Assembly: GCA_945878115.1 (NCBI GenBank)
Contig: CAMDVD010000001.1
Location: 124,001-188,000, forward strand
DNA length: 64,000 bases
Reading direction: 5' to 3'
From: Chitinophaga pinensis
Lineage (GTDB): Bacteria; Bacteroidota; Bacteroidia; Chitinophagales; Chitinophagaceae
The notes beneath the pieces are model-generated. The model was not told the origin of the DNA. It ran no database searches and saw only the letters and a program-made list of their open reading frames with translations. Made by a program: the position numbers and the translations under genes. Shown in pieces: positions 9,686-18,018 of the stretch (position 1 is the first letter of the stretch; every line of letters starts with the position of its first letter).

Positions 9686-10777
9686 ATGAAAAAAATATCC
9701 TTACTATTTGTATTCAACCTATTGCTAATCAGTATGGTTTTCGCCGAAAAAAAGACTTGCAGCATTCACTTGATTATTACAGATACAACAGATGGTACTG
9801 TCTACATTCGTGATTTGAACACCATGAATATCGACACCATTAATTTCAGCAAAGGAGACTATACCTATACGACTAAAATTGCCGAAACAACACCATTCAT
9901 TATAGCAGATGAGCGTAATAATTATCAATTATTTTTCGGAGATCCGAATGACAAAATAAATATAAAATTAGAAAGAGAAAAAATGCAGGTCACTTTTTTA
10001 GATGGTTCAAAATCGCATGAATTATTTAGAAGTCTGGTGATTGCACAAACGCCATTGCAACAACAAGCGCAACAGTTACAACAAGTTGCGCCAAGAGATA
10101 CGCACGGTTTTGCAGATAGCATGACTGCAGTAATGTCTAAAATAAATGAAAGTCTGAAAGCTAATTTCTTTAATTTTTTGAAAACAAATAGCAGTAGTGC
10201 TGTCGCTGCTTTTGTGGTGCATAGTTCTATTAGCAATGACAGGAATATGCGTAGTACTGCAGCAGATTCTATGTATGCACAACTTACAGGCTTTGCCAAA
10301 ACTTGTCACTACGGATTAGAAACAGAGAAAATTATTAAGAAATTAAAATCAGTAGAAGTGGGTACTATGGCGCCTGATTTTACTTTAGCAGATTCAACTG
10401 GTAAGAAAAAATATACCTTATCTGCATTGCGCGGAAAATATGTGTTGGTAGATTTTTGGGCTAGTTGGTGCGGGCCTTGCAAAGGAGAAATTCCGTACAT
10501 GAAAACTGCCTACTCCACTTATCACGACAAAGGATTTGAAATTATGAGTGTGTCTTTAGATAGCAAACGCGATGCATGGATAGATGCTCTAAATATGTAT
10601 AAAATGCCTTGGATTCATGTATCAGATTTGAAAGGTTTCAATAGTTTGGTAAACGATTTGTACCTAGTGCCATCTATACCCAAGACCTTATTACTTGACA
10701 AGACAGGCAAAATAATCGCAACCGATTTACGCGGCAAAGAGTTAGATAAAAAGTTAGAAGAAATCTTTATTAAATAA
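9686..10777 (+). CDS. TlpA-family thiol-disulfide oxidoreductase, secreted paralogue
   Basis: 363 residues with the same architecture as the upstream neighbour: N-terminal DUF4369-like beta domain, middle helical part, C-terminal TlpA domain with WCGPC at residues 261-265. It differs in its signal peptide (MKKISLLFVFNLLLISMVFA), which has no lipobox Cys, so the product should be soluble in the periplasm rather than lipid-anchored. The two TlpA domains are closely alike (DFWASWCGPC, PWIHVSDLKG, LLLDK.G), while the N-terminal halves have diverged. This suggests an old tandem duplication with different substrates or locations. Confidence 0.87.
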   Translation: MKKISLLFVFNLLLISMVFAEKKTCSIHLIITDTTDGTVYIRDLNTMNIDTINFSKGDYTYTTKIAETTPFIIADERNNYQLFFGDPNDKINIKLEREKMQVTFLDGSKSHELFRSLVIAQTPLQQQAQQLQQVAPRDTHGFADSMTAVMSKINESLKANFFNFLKTNSSSAVAAFVVHSSISNDRNMRSTAADSMYAQLTGFAKTCHYGLETEKIIKKLKSVEVGTMAPDFTLADSTGKKKYTLSALRGKYVLVDFWASWCGPCKGEIPYMKTAYSTYHDKGFEIMSVSLDSKRDAWIDALNMYKMPWIHVSDLKGFNSLVNDLYLVPSIPKTLLLDKTGKIIATDLRGKELDKKLEEIFIK

Positions 10778-10863
10778 TAACTAATTGATTTATTGAAAGA
10801 CCCTAAATTCAGTTTTGTAATTGAAACATTCTAGAATGAAAAATGCTTAGATATATTTGCCCA

Positions 10864-11481
10864 ATGATAAAATCCATTTGCCTTTTTCTTTTCTTTATTT
10901 GTGCTAGTGTTACGAGTAGTTTCTCACAAACCTATACCCAAAAAATATTGACTCATCGACAAACGTATAAGAACGAATTTCTGTCGGATGAGAATAGTCC
11001 ATTGCGTAAAGAAGATACCAGTTATTTGCAATTTTATGCACCTAATCCTGGCTATGTAGTTCATGGGAATTTTACACGAGTTATAGATACAATTGGTTTT
11101 GCCATGCAAACACATAGTGGTAAAATCAAAACCTATTTTGTGTACGGCTATGTGACATTTTCATTAGAAAAAAAAATGCATAAGCTGTTTATTTACCAGA
11201 GCAAATCTTTACAATCAAAATCCGGATTTGAAGATTATTTATTTCTTCCATTTACCGATAAAACAAATTATCGAACCACTTTTGGTGGTGGTCGTTATAT
11301 AGATTTTAAAATAAATGATATTCAGGATAATAAACTTGTTCTGGATTTTAATAATTGCTATAACCCTTACTGTGCTTACAAAGAAGGCTATTCTTGTCCT
11401 ATACCTCCAGCAGAAAATAAATTACGAATTGCCATTAAAGCTGGTGAAAAATTATTCGGTAAAGCCGTCATGGAGAAGTAA
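10864..11481 (+). CDS. DUF1684 family secreted protein
   Basis: About 205 residues from the preferred ATG at 10864. An in-frame ATG at 10843 adds seven residues that break the signal peptide. The signal peptide is MIKSICLFLFFICASVTSSFSQ. The body matches my memory of DUF1684 proteins: FYAPNPGYVVHGNF near the N-terminus, then FLPFTDKTNYRTTFGGGRYID, then DFNNCYNPYCAY with paired Cys, and PIPPAENKL near the end. The function of this family is not established. It follows the TlpA pair in the same direction. Confidence 0.8.
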   Translation: MIKSICLFLFFICASVTSSFSQTYTQKILTHRQTYKNEFLSDENSPLRKEDTSYLQFYAPNPGYVVHGNFTRVIDTIGFAMQTHSGKIKTYFVYGYVTFSLEKKMHKLFIYQSKSLQSKSGFEDYLFLPFTDKTNYRTTFGGGRYIDFKINDIQDNKLVLDFNNCYNPYCAYKEGYSCPIPPAENKLRIAIKAGEKLFGKAVMEK

Positions 11482-11535
11482 TCCGATATATCATTTAAAC
11501 AGAAAATAAGCTCTTTACATTCACCATAACAGAAT

Positions 11536-12210
11536 ATGCAATCCTCATCCTATTCATTAAAAACTCCATCAACAGTGCAATTCAAAACAACCTTTTTTAA
11601 ATTTGTTTCTTTAGTCTTTCATCCATTATTTGTACCAACCATGGTCTTTGCTTTTTTTGTGTATCTAAGCCCGAGTTTATTTTTTGGTATAACAGAAAAA
11701 ACATATTCTTGGTGGTTAATTGTACTTGCTTATTCAACCATTACCTTTCCATTACTTACGGTATTTTTATTATGGCGACTTAAGTTTATTGAGTCTATGC
11801 AAATGCATGGGACCAAAGAAAGATACGGACCATTGATCTCGTCGATGTTATTTTATTTTTGGGTATTTTGGTTGTTTCATAAACAATTCAATGCACCACT
11901 CTTGATACAAAGTTTTCTATTTGGTGTATTCCTTACCTCTGTTTGCGTCTTTATGGCAACTATCTTTTTTAAAATTAGTATGCATTCCGCAGCATGGGGC
12001 GGTGTAATTTGTATAGCCATGTTAAGCGCTTTTCAACATATTGATTATGCCGTATTTGCGCTGGTCGTAGTCATTGGTATTGCTGGATTAGTTGGTAGTG
12101 CTCGATTGTTTTTACAAGCACATACACCGAAGCAATTATACAGTGGTTATATTGTTGGTTTTCTGGCGCAGGGTTTAGCTTACTTTGTATTATCTCTTTT
12201 ACTAAAATAA
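11536..12210 (+). CDS. PAP2-like integral membrane protein
   Basis: 224 residues with about six hydrophobic segments. The C-terminal segments ISMHSAAWGG and SARLFLQAHTPKQLYSGYIVG resemble the later motifs of the PAP2 (type 2 phosphatidic acid phosphatase) superfamily. The aspartate of the classical SR...H...D motif is not seen at the expected place (Gln instead). It may therefore be a divergent or catalytically altered member. Only five bases separate it from the downstream comB-like gene, suggesting co-transcription. Confidence 0.6.
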   Translation: MQSSSYSLKTPSTVQFKTTFFKFVSLVFHPLFVPTMVFAFFVYLSPSLFFGITEKTYSWWLIVLAYSTITFPLLTVFLLWRLKFIESMQMHGTKERYGPLISSMLFYFWVFWLFHKQFNAPLLIQSFLFGVFLTSVCVFMATIFFKISMHSAAWGGVICIAMLSAFQHIDYAVFALVVVIGIAGLVGSARLFLQAHTPKQLYSGYIVGFLAQGLAYFVLSLLLK

Positions 12211-12215
12211 TTTGT

Positions 12216-12932
12216 ATGGCATTACCAAAAATAGAAACTTGCCTTTCTCCATTGCTATTACCGCTGTATTCTATTGAAGAGAGTATAGTAGTTATCATCG
12301 ACGTATTTCGTGCAACAAGCACCATTGCCGCAGCACTCCATCAAGGTGCGAATAAAATAATTCCTGTAGCACAAGTGGATGAATGTATTCGTTTGGGAAT
12401 TGAAATTCCTAATGCTATTACGGCAGGTGAGCGAGACGGCAAAGTGGCGCCAGGTTTGCAACATGGCAATTCACCTTTAGAATATCCGCGATCCTTTGTC
12501 GAAAATAAAACTATCGTATTGACTACTACCAATGGCACCAGATTATTGCACATGTGTAGCAATGCACATGAAATTATCACTGGTTCTTTTCTAAATCTAG
12601 AAGCGGTATGTAACTATTTGGTGGCACAAAAAAAGCCTGTATTATTGGCTTGTGCATCTTGGAAGGATAGATACAATTTAGAAGATTCCCTTTTTGCAGG
12701 GGCGGTGTATGATAGTATTGGCGAGCATTTCGACATGAATTGTGATGCCACTCGTTCGTCTACGCATTTGTATCGACAAGCAAAAAATGATTTGTATGGG
12801 TTTATTCAAGATAGTTCACACTTTCTGCGATTGTCTAAATTTGGATTGCAATATGATATGGAATATTGTTGCCAAGTGAATAAGCACAATGTATTGGTGA
12901 AATTGCAAGGTGCTGAATTGGTAGTGGGCTAA
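12216..12932 (+). CDS. comB: ComB-like 2-phosphosulfolactate phosphatase
   Basis: 238 residues, matching the ComB family along its length: IDVFRATSTIAAAL near residue 30, AGERDGKVAPG and HGNSPLEYP near residues 70-90, TTTNGTRLL near residue 108, and ACASWKDRYNLEDSLFAGA in the C-terminal half. ComB hydrolyses 2-phosphosulfolactate in coenzyme M biosynthesis in archaea. Many bacteria without coenzyme M carry homologues, so the pathway here is open; sulfonate or sulfonolipid metabolism is a possibility I cannot test. The start lies five bases after the upstream stop. Confidence 0.82.
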   Translation: MALPKIETCLSPLLLPLYSIEESIVVIIDVFRATSTIAAALHQGANKIIPVAQVDECIRLGIEIPNAITAGERDGKVAPGLQHGNSPLEYPRSFVENKTIVLTTTNGTRLLHMCSNAHEIITGSFLNLEAVCNYLVAQKKPVLLACASWKDRYNLEDSLFAGAVYDSIGEHFDMNCDATRSSTHLYRQAKNDLYGFIQDSSHFLRLSKFGLQYDMEYCCQVNKHNVLVKLQGAELVVG

Positions 12933-12987
12933 ATGTTTTTTTCAATAGTTGTGCTTGAAATGAAATACAATAACAATTTAAAATTTT

Positions 12988-12995
12988 TACATTTG
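12988..12995 (+). promoter_or_regulatory. Putative Bacteroidota -7 box
   Basis: TACATTTG fits TANNTTTG. It lies 55 bases upstream of the structured element at 13051-13140, so a transcript starting here would carry that element as part of the leader of the GH3-family gene. Confidence 0.45.
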
Positions 12996-13050
12996 TGAGA
13001 ATGAATGGCTATACTAAAAGTAATAGGAGAAATTCAATTTTTCTAAGTAG

Positions 13051-13140
13051 GTGTATTGCGGCAACGATTGTAGTGGAAATCCTTTTTGCTGGCTCTGCAG
13101 CAAAAATATTGAAACGGAAAGCGTGTGTGCCGCCCAAATT
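13051..13140. ncRNA. Structured repeat element, copy 1 (RNA-like)
   Basis: About 90 bases shared with 20791-20880. Conserved ends are GTATTGCGGCAACGATTGTAG on the left (first 20 bases match exactly) and GAAAGCGTGTG...GCCCAAA on the right. They flank a variable hairpin with perfect 9-base arms (13083-13091 with 13098-13106). The outer GCGGC (13058-13062) can pair with GCCGC (13129-13133). Conserved boxes plus a hairpin that differs in sequence but is kept in structure argue for an RNA or a structured mobile repeat. It resembles intergenic elements widespread in Bacteroidota; comparison with the Flavo-1 RNA family is my suggestion, not a match I can show. Confidence 0.6.
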
Positions 13141-13166
13141 ATTCTCATGAAATTTAGCATTATAGA

Positions 13167-14660
13167 ATGAATATAAAATCAAAATTAGCTTTACCATTCG
13201 CCCAATTCATTTCTAAAAAAATAAAAAAGGAAATGATGCAAGCGGTTACACATCAGGAGCAAACGCTGCAGATGTTGGTGAGTAAAGCGCAAAAAACTGT
13301 TTTTGGAAAGGACCATCATTTTGAACAAATTCGTACACCACAAGAGTTTAGAGAAGCAGTGCCAGTGCGCGATTACGAGCAAATCAAATCCTATATCGAA
13401 GAAGTAAAAAGCGGTAAAGAGAATATTCTTTGGAAAGGAAAACCTGTTTATTTTGCCAAGACGAGCGGCACTACCAGCGGTGCAAAATATATTCCAATTT
13501 CCAATGTTAGTATACCCTTTCATATACAAGCTGCGCGAAATGCGTTGTTGTGTTATATTGCTGAAACAGGCAATGCAGATTTTGTAAATGGTCAAATGAT
13601 TTTTTTGTCTGGCTCACCAGAATTGGAGCGCAACAATGGCATATTGACTGGACGATTAAGTGGTATTGTCAACCATCATGTGCCTCCATATTTGCGCCGA
13701 AATCAAATGCCATCTTATGCTACAAATTGTATCGAAGATTGGGAAACTAAATTGGATGCGATAGTGGAAGAAACCATTGCGCAAGACATGACTTTGATTA
13801 GTGGTATTCCACCTTGGATGCAAATGTATTTAGACAAGCTGCAAGAAAAAAGCGGAAAGAAAACGGCAGATTTATTTAAAAATCTATCGTTGATAGTACA
13901 TGGTGGCGTCAATTTTGAACCTTATCACGCCAAGTTGATGGATACGATAGGCAAGAAGATAGATACGATTGAAACCTTTCCAGCGAGTGAAGGATTTTTT
14001 GCATTTCAAGATACGCAAACGGAAGAAGGGCTTTTATTAAACACCAATGCTGGGATGTATTTTGAGTTTATTCCTTTGGATGAAATGGAGAAAGTTTCAC
14101 CCACACGATTAACCTTGGCTGATGTAAAAATTGGAATTAATTATGCGCTGATTGTGAGTACCAATGCAGGTTTATGGGCTTACAATATTGGCGATACGAT
14201 TAAGTTTGTTTCGCTACATCCTTTTCGAATTGTAGTTACGGGTCGTATCAAACATTTTATTTCTGCCTTTGGCGAACATGTGATTGCAGAGGAGGTAGAA
14301 CATGCCATGCGTGCGACTTGTGAGAAAATGAATGTGAAAATCATTGAGTTTACGGTGGCACCATTTGTTGCAGCAGATCACGGTAAAAGTTATCATGAAT
14401 GGTTTATAGAATTTGAACAAACACCAACAGATTTACATGCTTTTGCACAAGAATTAGATTATCAATTACGAATGAAAAATACATATTATGATGATTTGAT
14501 AAGTGGTGGAATTTTATCTATACTTCAAATAAGACCGCTCCAAAAAAATGCATTTATTCAGTACATGAAAAGTATTGGCAAACTTGGTGGTCAAAATAAA
14601 ACAGCCCGATTGAGTAATAATAGGGTGATTGCGGAAGATTTGAGGGGGTTTGTTTTGTAG
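13167..14660 (+). CDS. GH3 auxin-responsive promoter family protein (ANL-type adenylating enzyme)
   Basis: 497 residues. The nucleotide-binding P-loop FAKTSGTTSGAKYIPIS is near residues 98-114, and later segments (FPASEGFFAFQD, NAGMYFEFIP, GDTIKFV, VTGRIKHFISAFGEHV) follow the GH3/ANL fold. Plant members conjugate acids to amino acids after adenylation; bacterial members are common in Bacteroidota but their substrates are unknown. It starts 27 bases after the structured element at 13051-13140 and converges on the next gene. Confidence 0.85.
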   Translation: MNIKSKLALPFAQFISKKIKKEMMQAVTHQEQTLQMLVSKAQKTVFGKDHHFEQIRTPQEFREAVPVRDYEQIKSYIEEVKSGKENILWKGKPVYFAKTSGTTSGAKYIPISNVSIPFHIQAARNALLCYIAETGNADFVNGQMIFLSGSPELERNNGILTGRLSGIVNHHVPPYLRRNQMPSYATNCIEDWETKLDAIVEETIAQDMTLISGIPPWMQMYLDKLQEKSGKKTADLFKNLSLIVHGGVNFEPYHAKLMDTIGKKIDTIETFPASEGFFAFQDTQTEEGLLLNTNAGMYFEFIPLDEMEKVSPTRLTLADVKIGINYALIVSTNAGLWAYNIGDTIKFVSLHPFRIVVTGRIKHFISAFGEHVIAEEVEHAMRATCEKMNVKIIEFTVAPFVAADHGKSYHEWFIEFEQTPTDLHAFAQELDYQLRMKNTYYDDLISGGILSILQIRPLQKNAFIQYMKSIGKLGGQNKTARLSNNRVIAEDLRGFVL

Positions 14661-14695
14661 GGAGTGTCTGCTAAAAAATATTTGGATTTAGTCAC

Positions 14696-15958
14696 CTACA
14701 AATTAATACTATAATTTAATCCTTTGCATGCAGGGTCAATTAGATTATTGTTTTTGCTACCGAACCTATAACTAATACCGATGCCTAGATCGTAATCGAA
14801 TGAACTTAATATTTCTCGGTTGCGTGCAAGTATTTGATCAATGGATGCATCACCTTTTCGAATATTGATTTGGTTGCGATTAAAACTATAATGTCCCCAA
14901 ACGGCGAAGTTGAGACCTCTTGCAATTTTGGTAGAAATAGCACCACTAAAACTCAAATTATTTTTATGAAAATCGTTCAATAAATTTCGCCAAAACGCAC
15001 CCAGATTCACACTTCCCCAGTTTTGTGTAATGCTAAAAATAGTACTAATGTCTTGTGCTAAAAAGGCTTCTCGTTTTTTCAAATAGATAGTAGTATCATA
15101 ATAGATATTATTCCGAACACCAACACCATATTGCACAACCCATCGTTTGGTATTAAAATGTTTATATGGAAAAATAGAGTATTCAATTTTAGGTGCAGCG
15201 GTAATTTGGGATTTGATATTACTGAAAATAGAATTGGTATAATCGGCACCAAAACCAATCGCTATATGCTCTGTACGTTTGTTATTATAATCTATACCGA
15301 AGGAGTAATCTTGAAAATCGTATTTGTAAATATCGCCATTGTCATTGTATTTGCTGTATTGTTCATTGAAGTTGACATAGGTATTCGTTCGGGAAGTATT
15401 GGTTTCTTTATCTGCCGAAATATTTCCATTGACGGATGCATTACGAAATATTTGCGTTCCAGAAATATTTCCATTGGCACCAATTTGAAATACCCAATTT
15501 CGATATGGATCTTTTGTTACGGTGTCTACTATTTCATTGTTTTCATTTTTAAAAGAAATGTTTATTTTATTGACCAGTGTGGTATGCGCTATGAAAGGCA
15601 ATAAGGCAATTTGTAAATTTCGGACAAATAATTTTCGCGCATCGTCTTCTGTGCAATTCGCCGAAACATCGTATGTAAGCGTATCTTGTATGTTTGCATA
15701 TTGGTTTTTGCCCATAATAAAAAAGGTACTTATTAATGTACCAGCGCTGTTTCTATTGCTCTTGGCTAAGATATGTGCATCTGCATCCATGCGATCACGA
15801 ACGAAGGTAATCAAGTTCATTTCTTGACGAACATAATCGAAAGAGTAATTGCCATTGTAATTGCTACAATCTAAAAACACCTTCAGTTTATCTGCTTTGT
15901 TTTGCGCATTTGTTTGGATAATCGTAAGTAAAAAAAACAAAGCAAGAATATACTTCAT
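14696..15958 (-). CDS. Probable outer-membrane beta-barrel protein, unrecognised family
   Basis: 420 residues with a clear signal peptide (MKYILALFFLLTIIQTNAQ). Residues about 25-140 form an N-terminal domain (LDCSNYNGNYSFDYVRQEM, DVSANCTEDDARKLFVRNL) that I do not recognise. From about residue 150 the sequence alternates polar and aromatic residues in the manner of an outer-membrane barrel (WVFQIGANGNIS, YSFGIDYNN, GIGISYRFG). It does not end in a canonical terminal aromatic strand; the last residues run past YRFG. Function unknown. It is convergent with the GH3-family gene. Confidence 0.6.
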   Translation of the reverse strand: MKYILALFFLLTIIQTNAQNKADKLKVFLDCSNYNGNYSFDYVRQEMNLITFVRDRMDADAHILAKSNRNSAGTLISTFFIMGKNQYANIQDTLTYDVSANCTEDDARKLFVRNLQIALLPFIAHTTLVNKINISFKNENNEIVDTVTKDPYRNWVFQIGANGNISGTQIFRNASVNGNISADKETNTSRTNTYVNFNEQYSKYNDNGDIYKYDFQDYSFGIDYNNKRTEHIAIGFGADYTNSIFSNIKSQITAAPKIEYSIFPYKHFNTKRWVVQYGVGVRNNIYYDTTIYLKKREAFLAQDISTIFSITQNWGSVNLGAFWRNLLNDFHKNNLSFSGAISTKIARGLNFAVWGHYSFNRNQINIRKGDASIDQILARNREILSSFDYDLGIGISYRFGSKNNNLIDPACKGLNYSINL

Positions 15959-16068
15959 GAAATAAAATTTTCACAAATATAATTTTGTAAGATACATGGA
16001 GATGTTAAAATAAATGAGATAAATTCTTGTCCATTTTATTATTTTTGATTTGATAAATTTATATAGCC

Positions 16069-16275
16069 ATGATAATCGAAAGAACAAGGGAAAATAATAT
16101 TGTGATAAAGATATCATCTTCCGTTGATAGCTTTGGGCTTCAACGAGTAATTGATTATGTGAAATATCTAGAAGCAACGTCAAAAAGCAAAGCCAAACAA
16201 TCAGAAGTTGATAAATTGGCAGATGAGGTGCATGCTTCATGGTGGGCGAAGAACCGCGAACGTTTTATAAAATGA
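16069..16275 (+). CDS. Putative antitoxin of PIN toxin module
   Basis: 68 residues, not confidently assigned to a family. The N-terminal half (VIKISSSVDSFGLQRVIDYV) could form a strand followed by helices, and the C-terminal half is charged and ends in WWAKNRERFIK, as short antitoxins often do to wrap a toxin. The stop codon overlaps the start of the downstream PIN gene in an ATGA junction, a typical arrangement for toxin-antitoxin pairs. The assignment rests on this linkage. Confidence 0.6.
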   Translation: MIIERTRENNIVIKISSSVDSFGLQRVIDYVKYLEATSKSKAKQSEVDKLADEVHASWWAKNRERFIK

Positions 16276-16709
16276 AAATCATTATTGATGCTAATATAGT
16301 TTTTGGTGGCATATTAAATACAAAAGGAAAAATTGGAGATTTGCTTATTAATTCAAAAAGTAAATTTGAATTAATTGCACCTAATTTTTTGCGTGCTGAA
16401 ATACAAAAAAATTACCCAAAGTTGATGAAATTATCTGGGTTGACTTTACAACAAATACAGGAATCAGAATTTCAAATATGCAAGAACATTATTTTTATTT
16501 CTGAAGAACAAATTATTTTATCAAATTGGCTAATAGCAGAAAAGCTGGTTGCCGATGTTGATCCTAATGATATTCATTACATCGCGTATTCCAAACAATT
16601 CAAATGCAAAATATGGAGTGGCGATAAAGCACTTAGGAAAGGGCTTGCTAAAAAAGGATTTGTAAATTTTGTTACAACCGATGAGCGATTCGAATCAAGA
16701 GAATCATAA
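16272..16709 (+). CDS. PIN-domain ribonuclease toxin (VapC-like)
   Basis: 145 residues from the ATG at 16272, which overlaps the upstream stop (ATGA). A longer reading from 16239 would only add residues translated from the antitoxin gene. Acidic residues expected for PIN nucleases are present: Asp6 (IIIDAN), Glu43 (LRAEIQK), Asp97/Asp100 (VDPNDIHYIA) and Asp118 (WSGDKAL). PIN toxins cut RNA in a metal-dependent way, often tRNA or rRNA; the target here is unknown. Confidence 0.8.
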   Translation: MKIIIDANIVFGGILNTKGKIGDLLINSKSKFELIAPNFLRAEIQKNYPKLMKLSGLTLQQIQESEFQICKNIIFISEEQIILSNWLIAEKLVADVDPNDIHYIAYSKQFKCKIWSGDKALRKGLAKKGFVNFVTTDERFESRES

Positions 16710-16727
16710 AGAATTCGTTTTATTAAT

Positions 16728-16779
16728 CGTCTTCGCTTCGACTGATTTTTTTTTAGCTTTTCAGCAAACTAACCAATGT
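16728..16779 (+). repeat. Accessory-island repeat R1
   Basis: Starts CGTCTTCGCTTCGA, as R2 does, then a T-run and GCAAACTAACCAATG, which resembles R4 near 52490. It sits between the PIN toxin and dinD. Confidence 0.55.
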
Positions 16780-16810
16780 AATTTATTAGGCACAACTTAG
16801 AATTATTTAT

Positions 16811-16818
16811 TAAATTTG
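16811..16818 (+). promoter_or_regulatory. Putative -7 box of dinD
   Basis: TAAATTTG fits TANNTTTG, 16 bases before the dinD ATG. No LexA-type operator was recognised nearby. Confidence 0.35.
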
Positions 16819-16834
16819 GTAAATTGAAATTATT

Positions 16835-17674
16835 ATGAAACCAGAAGAAATTAAAAACTTATTCTTGAAGTTTGAAATGGCTGCATCCGATTTGGAAGGC
16901 ATAGAATGTTGGAGCGCAAGAGAATTACAAGGTTTATTAGGATATAGTAAGTGGGAAAATTTTGAAAAAGTTATTTTTAAGGCAAAGGATGCTTGTAAAA
17001 ATGTATCAGAAAATATAGAGTATCATTTTCCTGACATCAGGAAAACGATACCAATGCCGAAAGGTGCAGAAAAGGAAATTGATGATATTCTATTAACAAG
17101 ATATGCTTGCTATTTAATTGCTCAGAATGGTGATAGTAGAAAGGAGGAAATTTCTTTTGCGCAAAATTATTTTGCTGTTCAAACTCGCAGAGCAGAACTT
17201 GTAGAACAAAGGTTATTAGAGTTTGAACGCATTAAAGCCCGAGAAAAACTTAGCCAAACAGAAAAACAGCTTTCAGGAATTTTATATGAAAGAGGTATTG
17301 ACAGTCAAGGGTTTGCAATAATTAGAAGCAAGGGCGACCAATCTTTATTTAGATTGAATACGCAAATGCTTAAACGTAAAATGAATATTCCAGAAAACAG
17401 ACCTATAGCGGACTTTTTACCAACCATAAGTATAAAAGCAAAAGACTTAGCCGCTGAAATGACGGGCTTAAATGTTCAAAGTAAAGACTTGAAAGGACAG
17501 AGTAAAATAGAGGAAGAACATATAGACAATAATTTGGCTGTAAGAAACATGTTGACCCAAAGAGGAATAGTACCTGAAAATTTGCCAATAGCGGAGGATG
17601 TAAAAAAATTACAGCGAAAATTAAATGGAGATGAAAAGAAACTTCTTAAAGGTATTAAAAAGAAGAAAGAATAA
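16835..17674 (+). CDS. dinD: DNA damage-inducible protein D (DinD-like)
   Basis: 279 residues, similar to the E. coli DinD family along its length. The N-terminus is a BRO/KilA-like segment (SARELQGLLGYSKWENFEKVI, FPDIRKTIPMPKGAEKEIDDILLTRYA). The middle has QNYFAVQTRRAE and ILYERGIDSQGFAIIRSKGDQ, and the C-terminus has MTQRGI-type motifs (NMLTQRGIVPENLP). DinD antagonises RecA filaments in E. coli. It often occurs on mobile DNA, and here it sits between R1 and R2 copies of a repeat, next to a toxin-antitoxin pair and an ORF6N relic. Confidence 0.85.
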   Translation: MKPEEIKNLFLKFEMAASDLEGIECWSARELQGLLGYSKWENFEKVIFKAKDACKNVSENIEYHFPDIRKTIPMPKGAEKEIDDILLTRYACYLIAQNGDSRKEEISFAQNYFAVQTRRAELVEQRLLEFERIKAREKLSQTEKQLSGILYERGIDSQGFAIIRSKGDQSLFRLNTQMLKRKMNIPENRPIADFLPTISIKAKDLAAEMTGLNVQSKDLKGQSKIEEEHIDNNLAVRNMLTQRGIVPENLPIAEDVKKLQRKLNGDEKKLLKGIKKKKE

Positions 17675-17689
17675 ACGGGTTGACCCGTT
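17674..17689 (+). terminator. Hairpin after dinD
   Basis: Arms AACGGGT and ACCCGTT are separated by TG and begin at the dinD stop. No T-run follows, so terminator function is tentative. Confidence 0.35.
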
Positions 17690-17697
17690 CTACCAAG

Positions 17698-17748
17698 CGT
17701 CTTCGCTTCGAAAGCAATATTCTTTTGCTTTCAATAAACTTGTCCAAT
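17698..17748 (+). repeat. Accessory-island repeat R2
   Basis: Shares CGTCTTCGCTTCGA with R1, a 24-base identical stretch (17707-17730) with R3 at 20521-20544, and about 39 of 50 positions with R4 at 52452-52501 by hand alignment. It contains an imperfect hairpin with GAAAGCAA/TTGCTTTC arms. Confidence 0.65.
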
Positions 17749-17771
17749 TGCCATTTAAAACTTGAAGTCAA

Positions 17772-17948
17772 TTATACCACTTCGGCTATGCTTAGTGCGC
17801 TTTTTATACGGGACTTTCTTTGATTAAGAAATTCTACACCTTGTTCTGTAAAGCAAAAAGGAGCATAACGTAAACCAATTTTATCTTCATTGGAGGTGCC
17901 AATTTGGCTCCTCCAATTTTGTAATTCCTCTTTATTGATTTCAAACAT
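17772..17948 (-). pseudogene. ORF6N/KilA-N-type regulator relic
   Basis: A 58-codon reading frame from the ATG at 17948. The segment LRSQ-like WRSQIGTS, then GLRYAPFCFTEQGV, is the hallmark middle of ORF6N-domain (phage-regulator type) proteins, normally followed by AMLSSVLNS. Here the frame passes directly into unrelated residues (EFLNQRKSRIKS), and the N-terminal ORF6N core is absent. It is therefore an internal fragment, consistent with decayed phage or mobile DNA in this island. Confidence 0.6.
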
Positions 17949-18018
17949 AAAGCAAGTTTAATCAAATTAGGATACAATTGGACTAGCAGGGCGCTGTTGT
18001 GTTTTCGTTCTACTGATC

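Noticed and set aside
10076-10309. Overlapping minus-strand frames within the second TlpA gene
   Set aside because: Shadow frames with no motif; the plus-strand gene has a complete redox domain.
13009-13197. 62-codon minus-strand frame
   Set aside because: It lies across the structured element and has no protein features.
16728-17748. Integron cassette with attC sites around dinD
   Set aside because: Repeats bracket dinD, but the paired GTTRRRY/RYYYAAC core sites of attC are not present and no integrase is seen.
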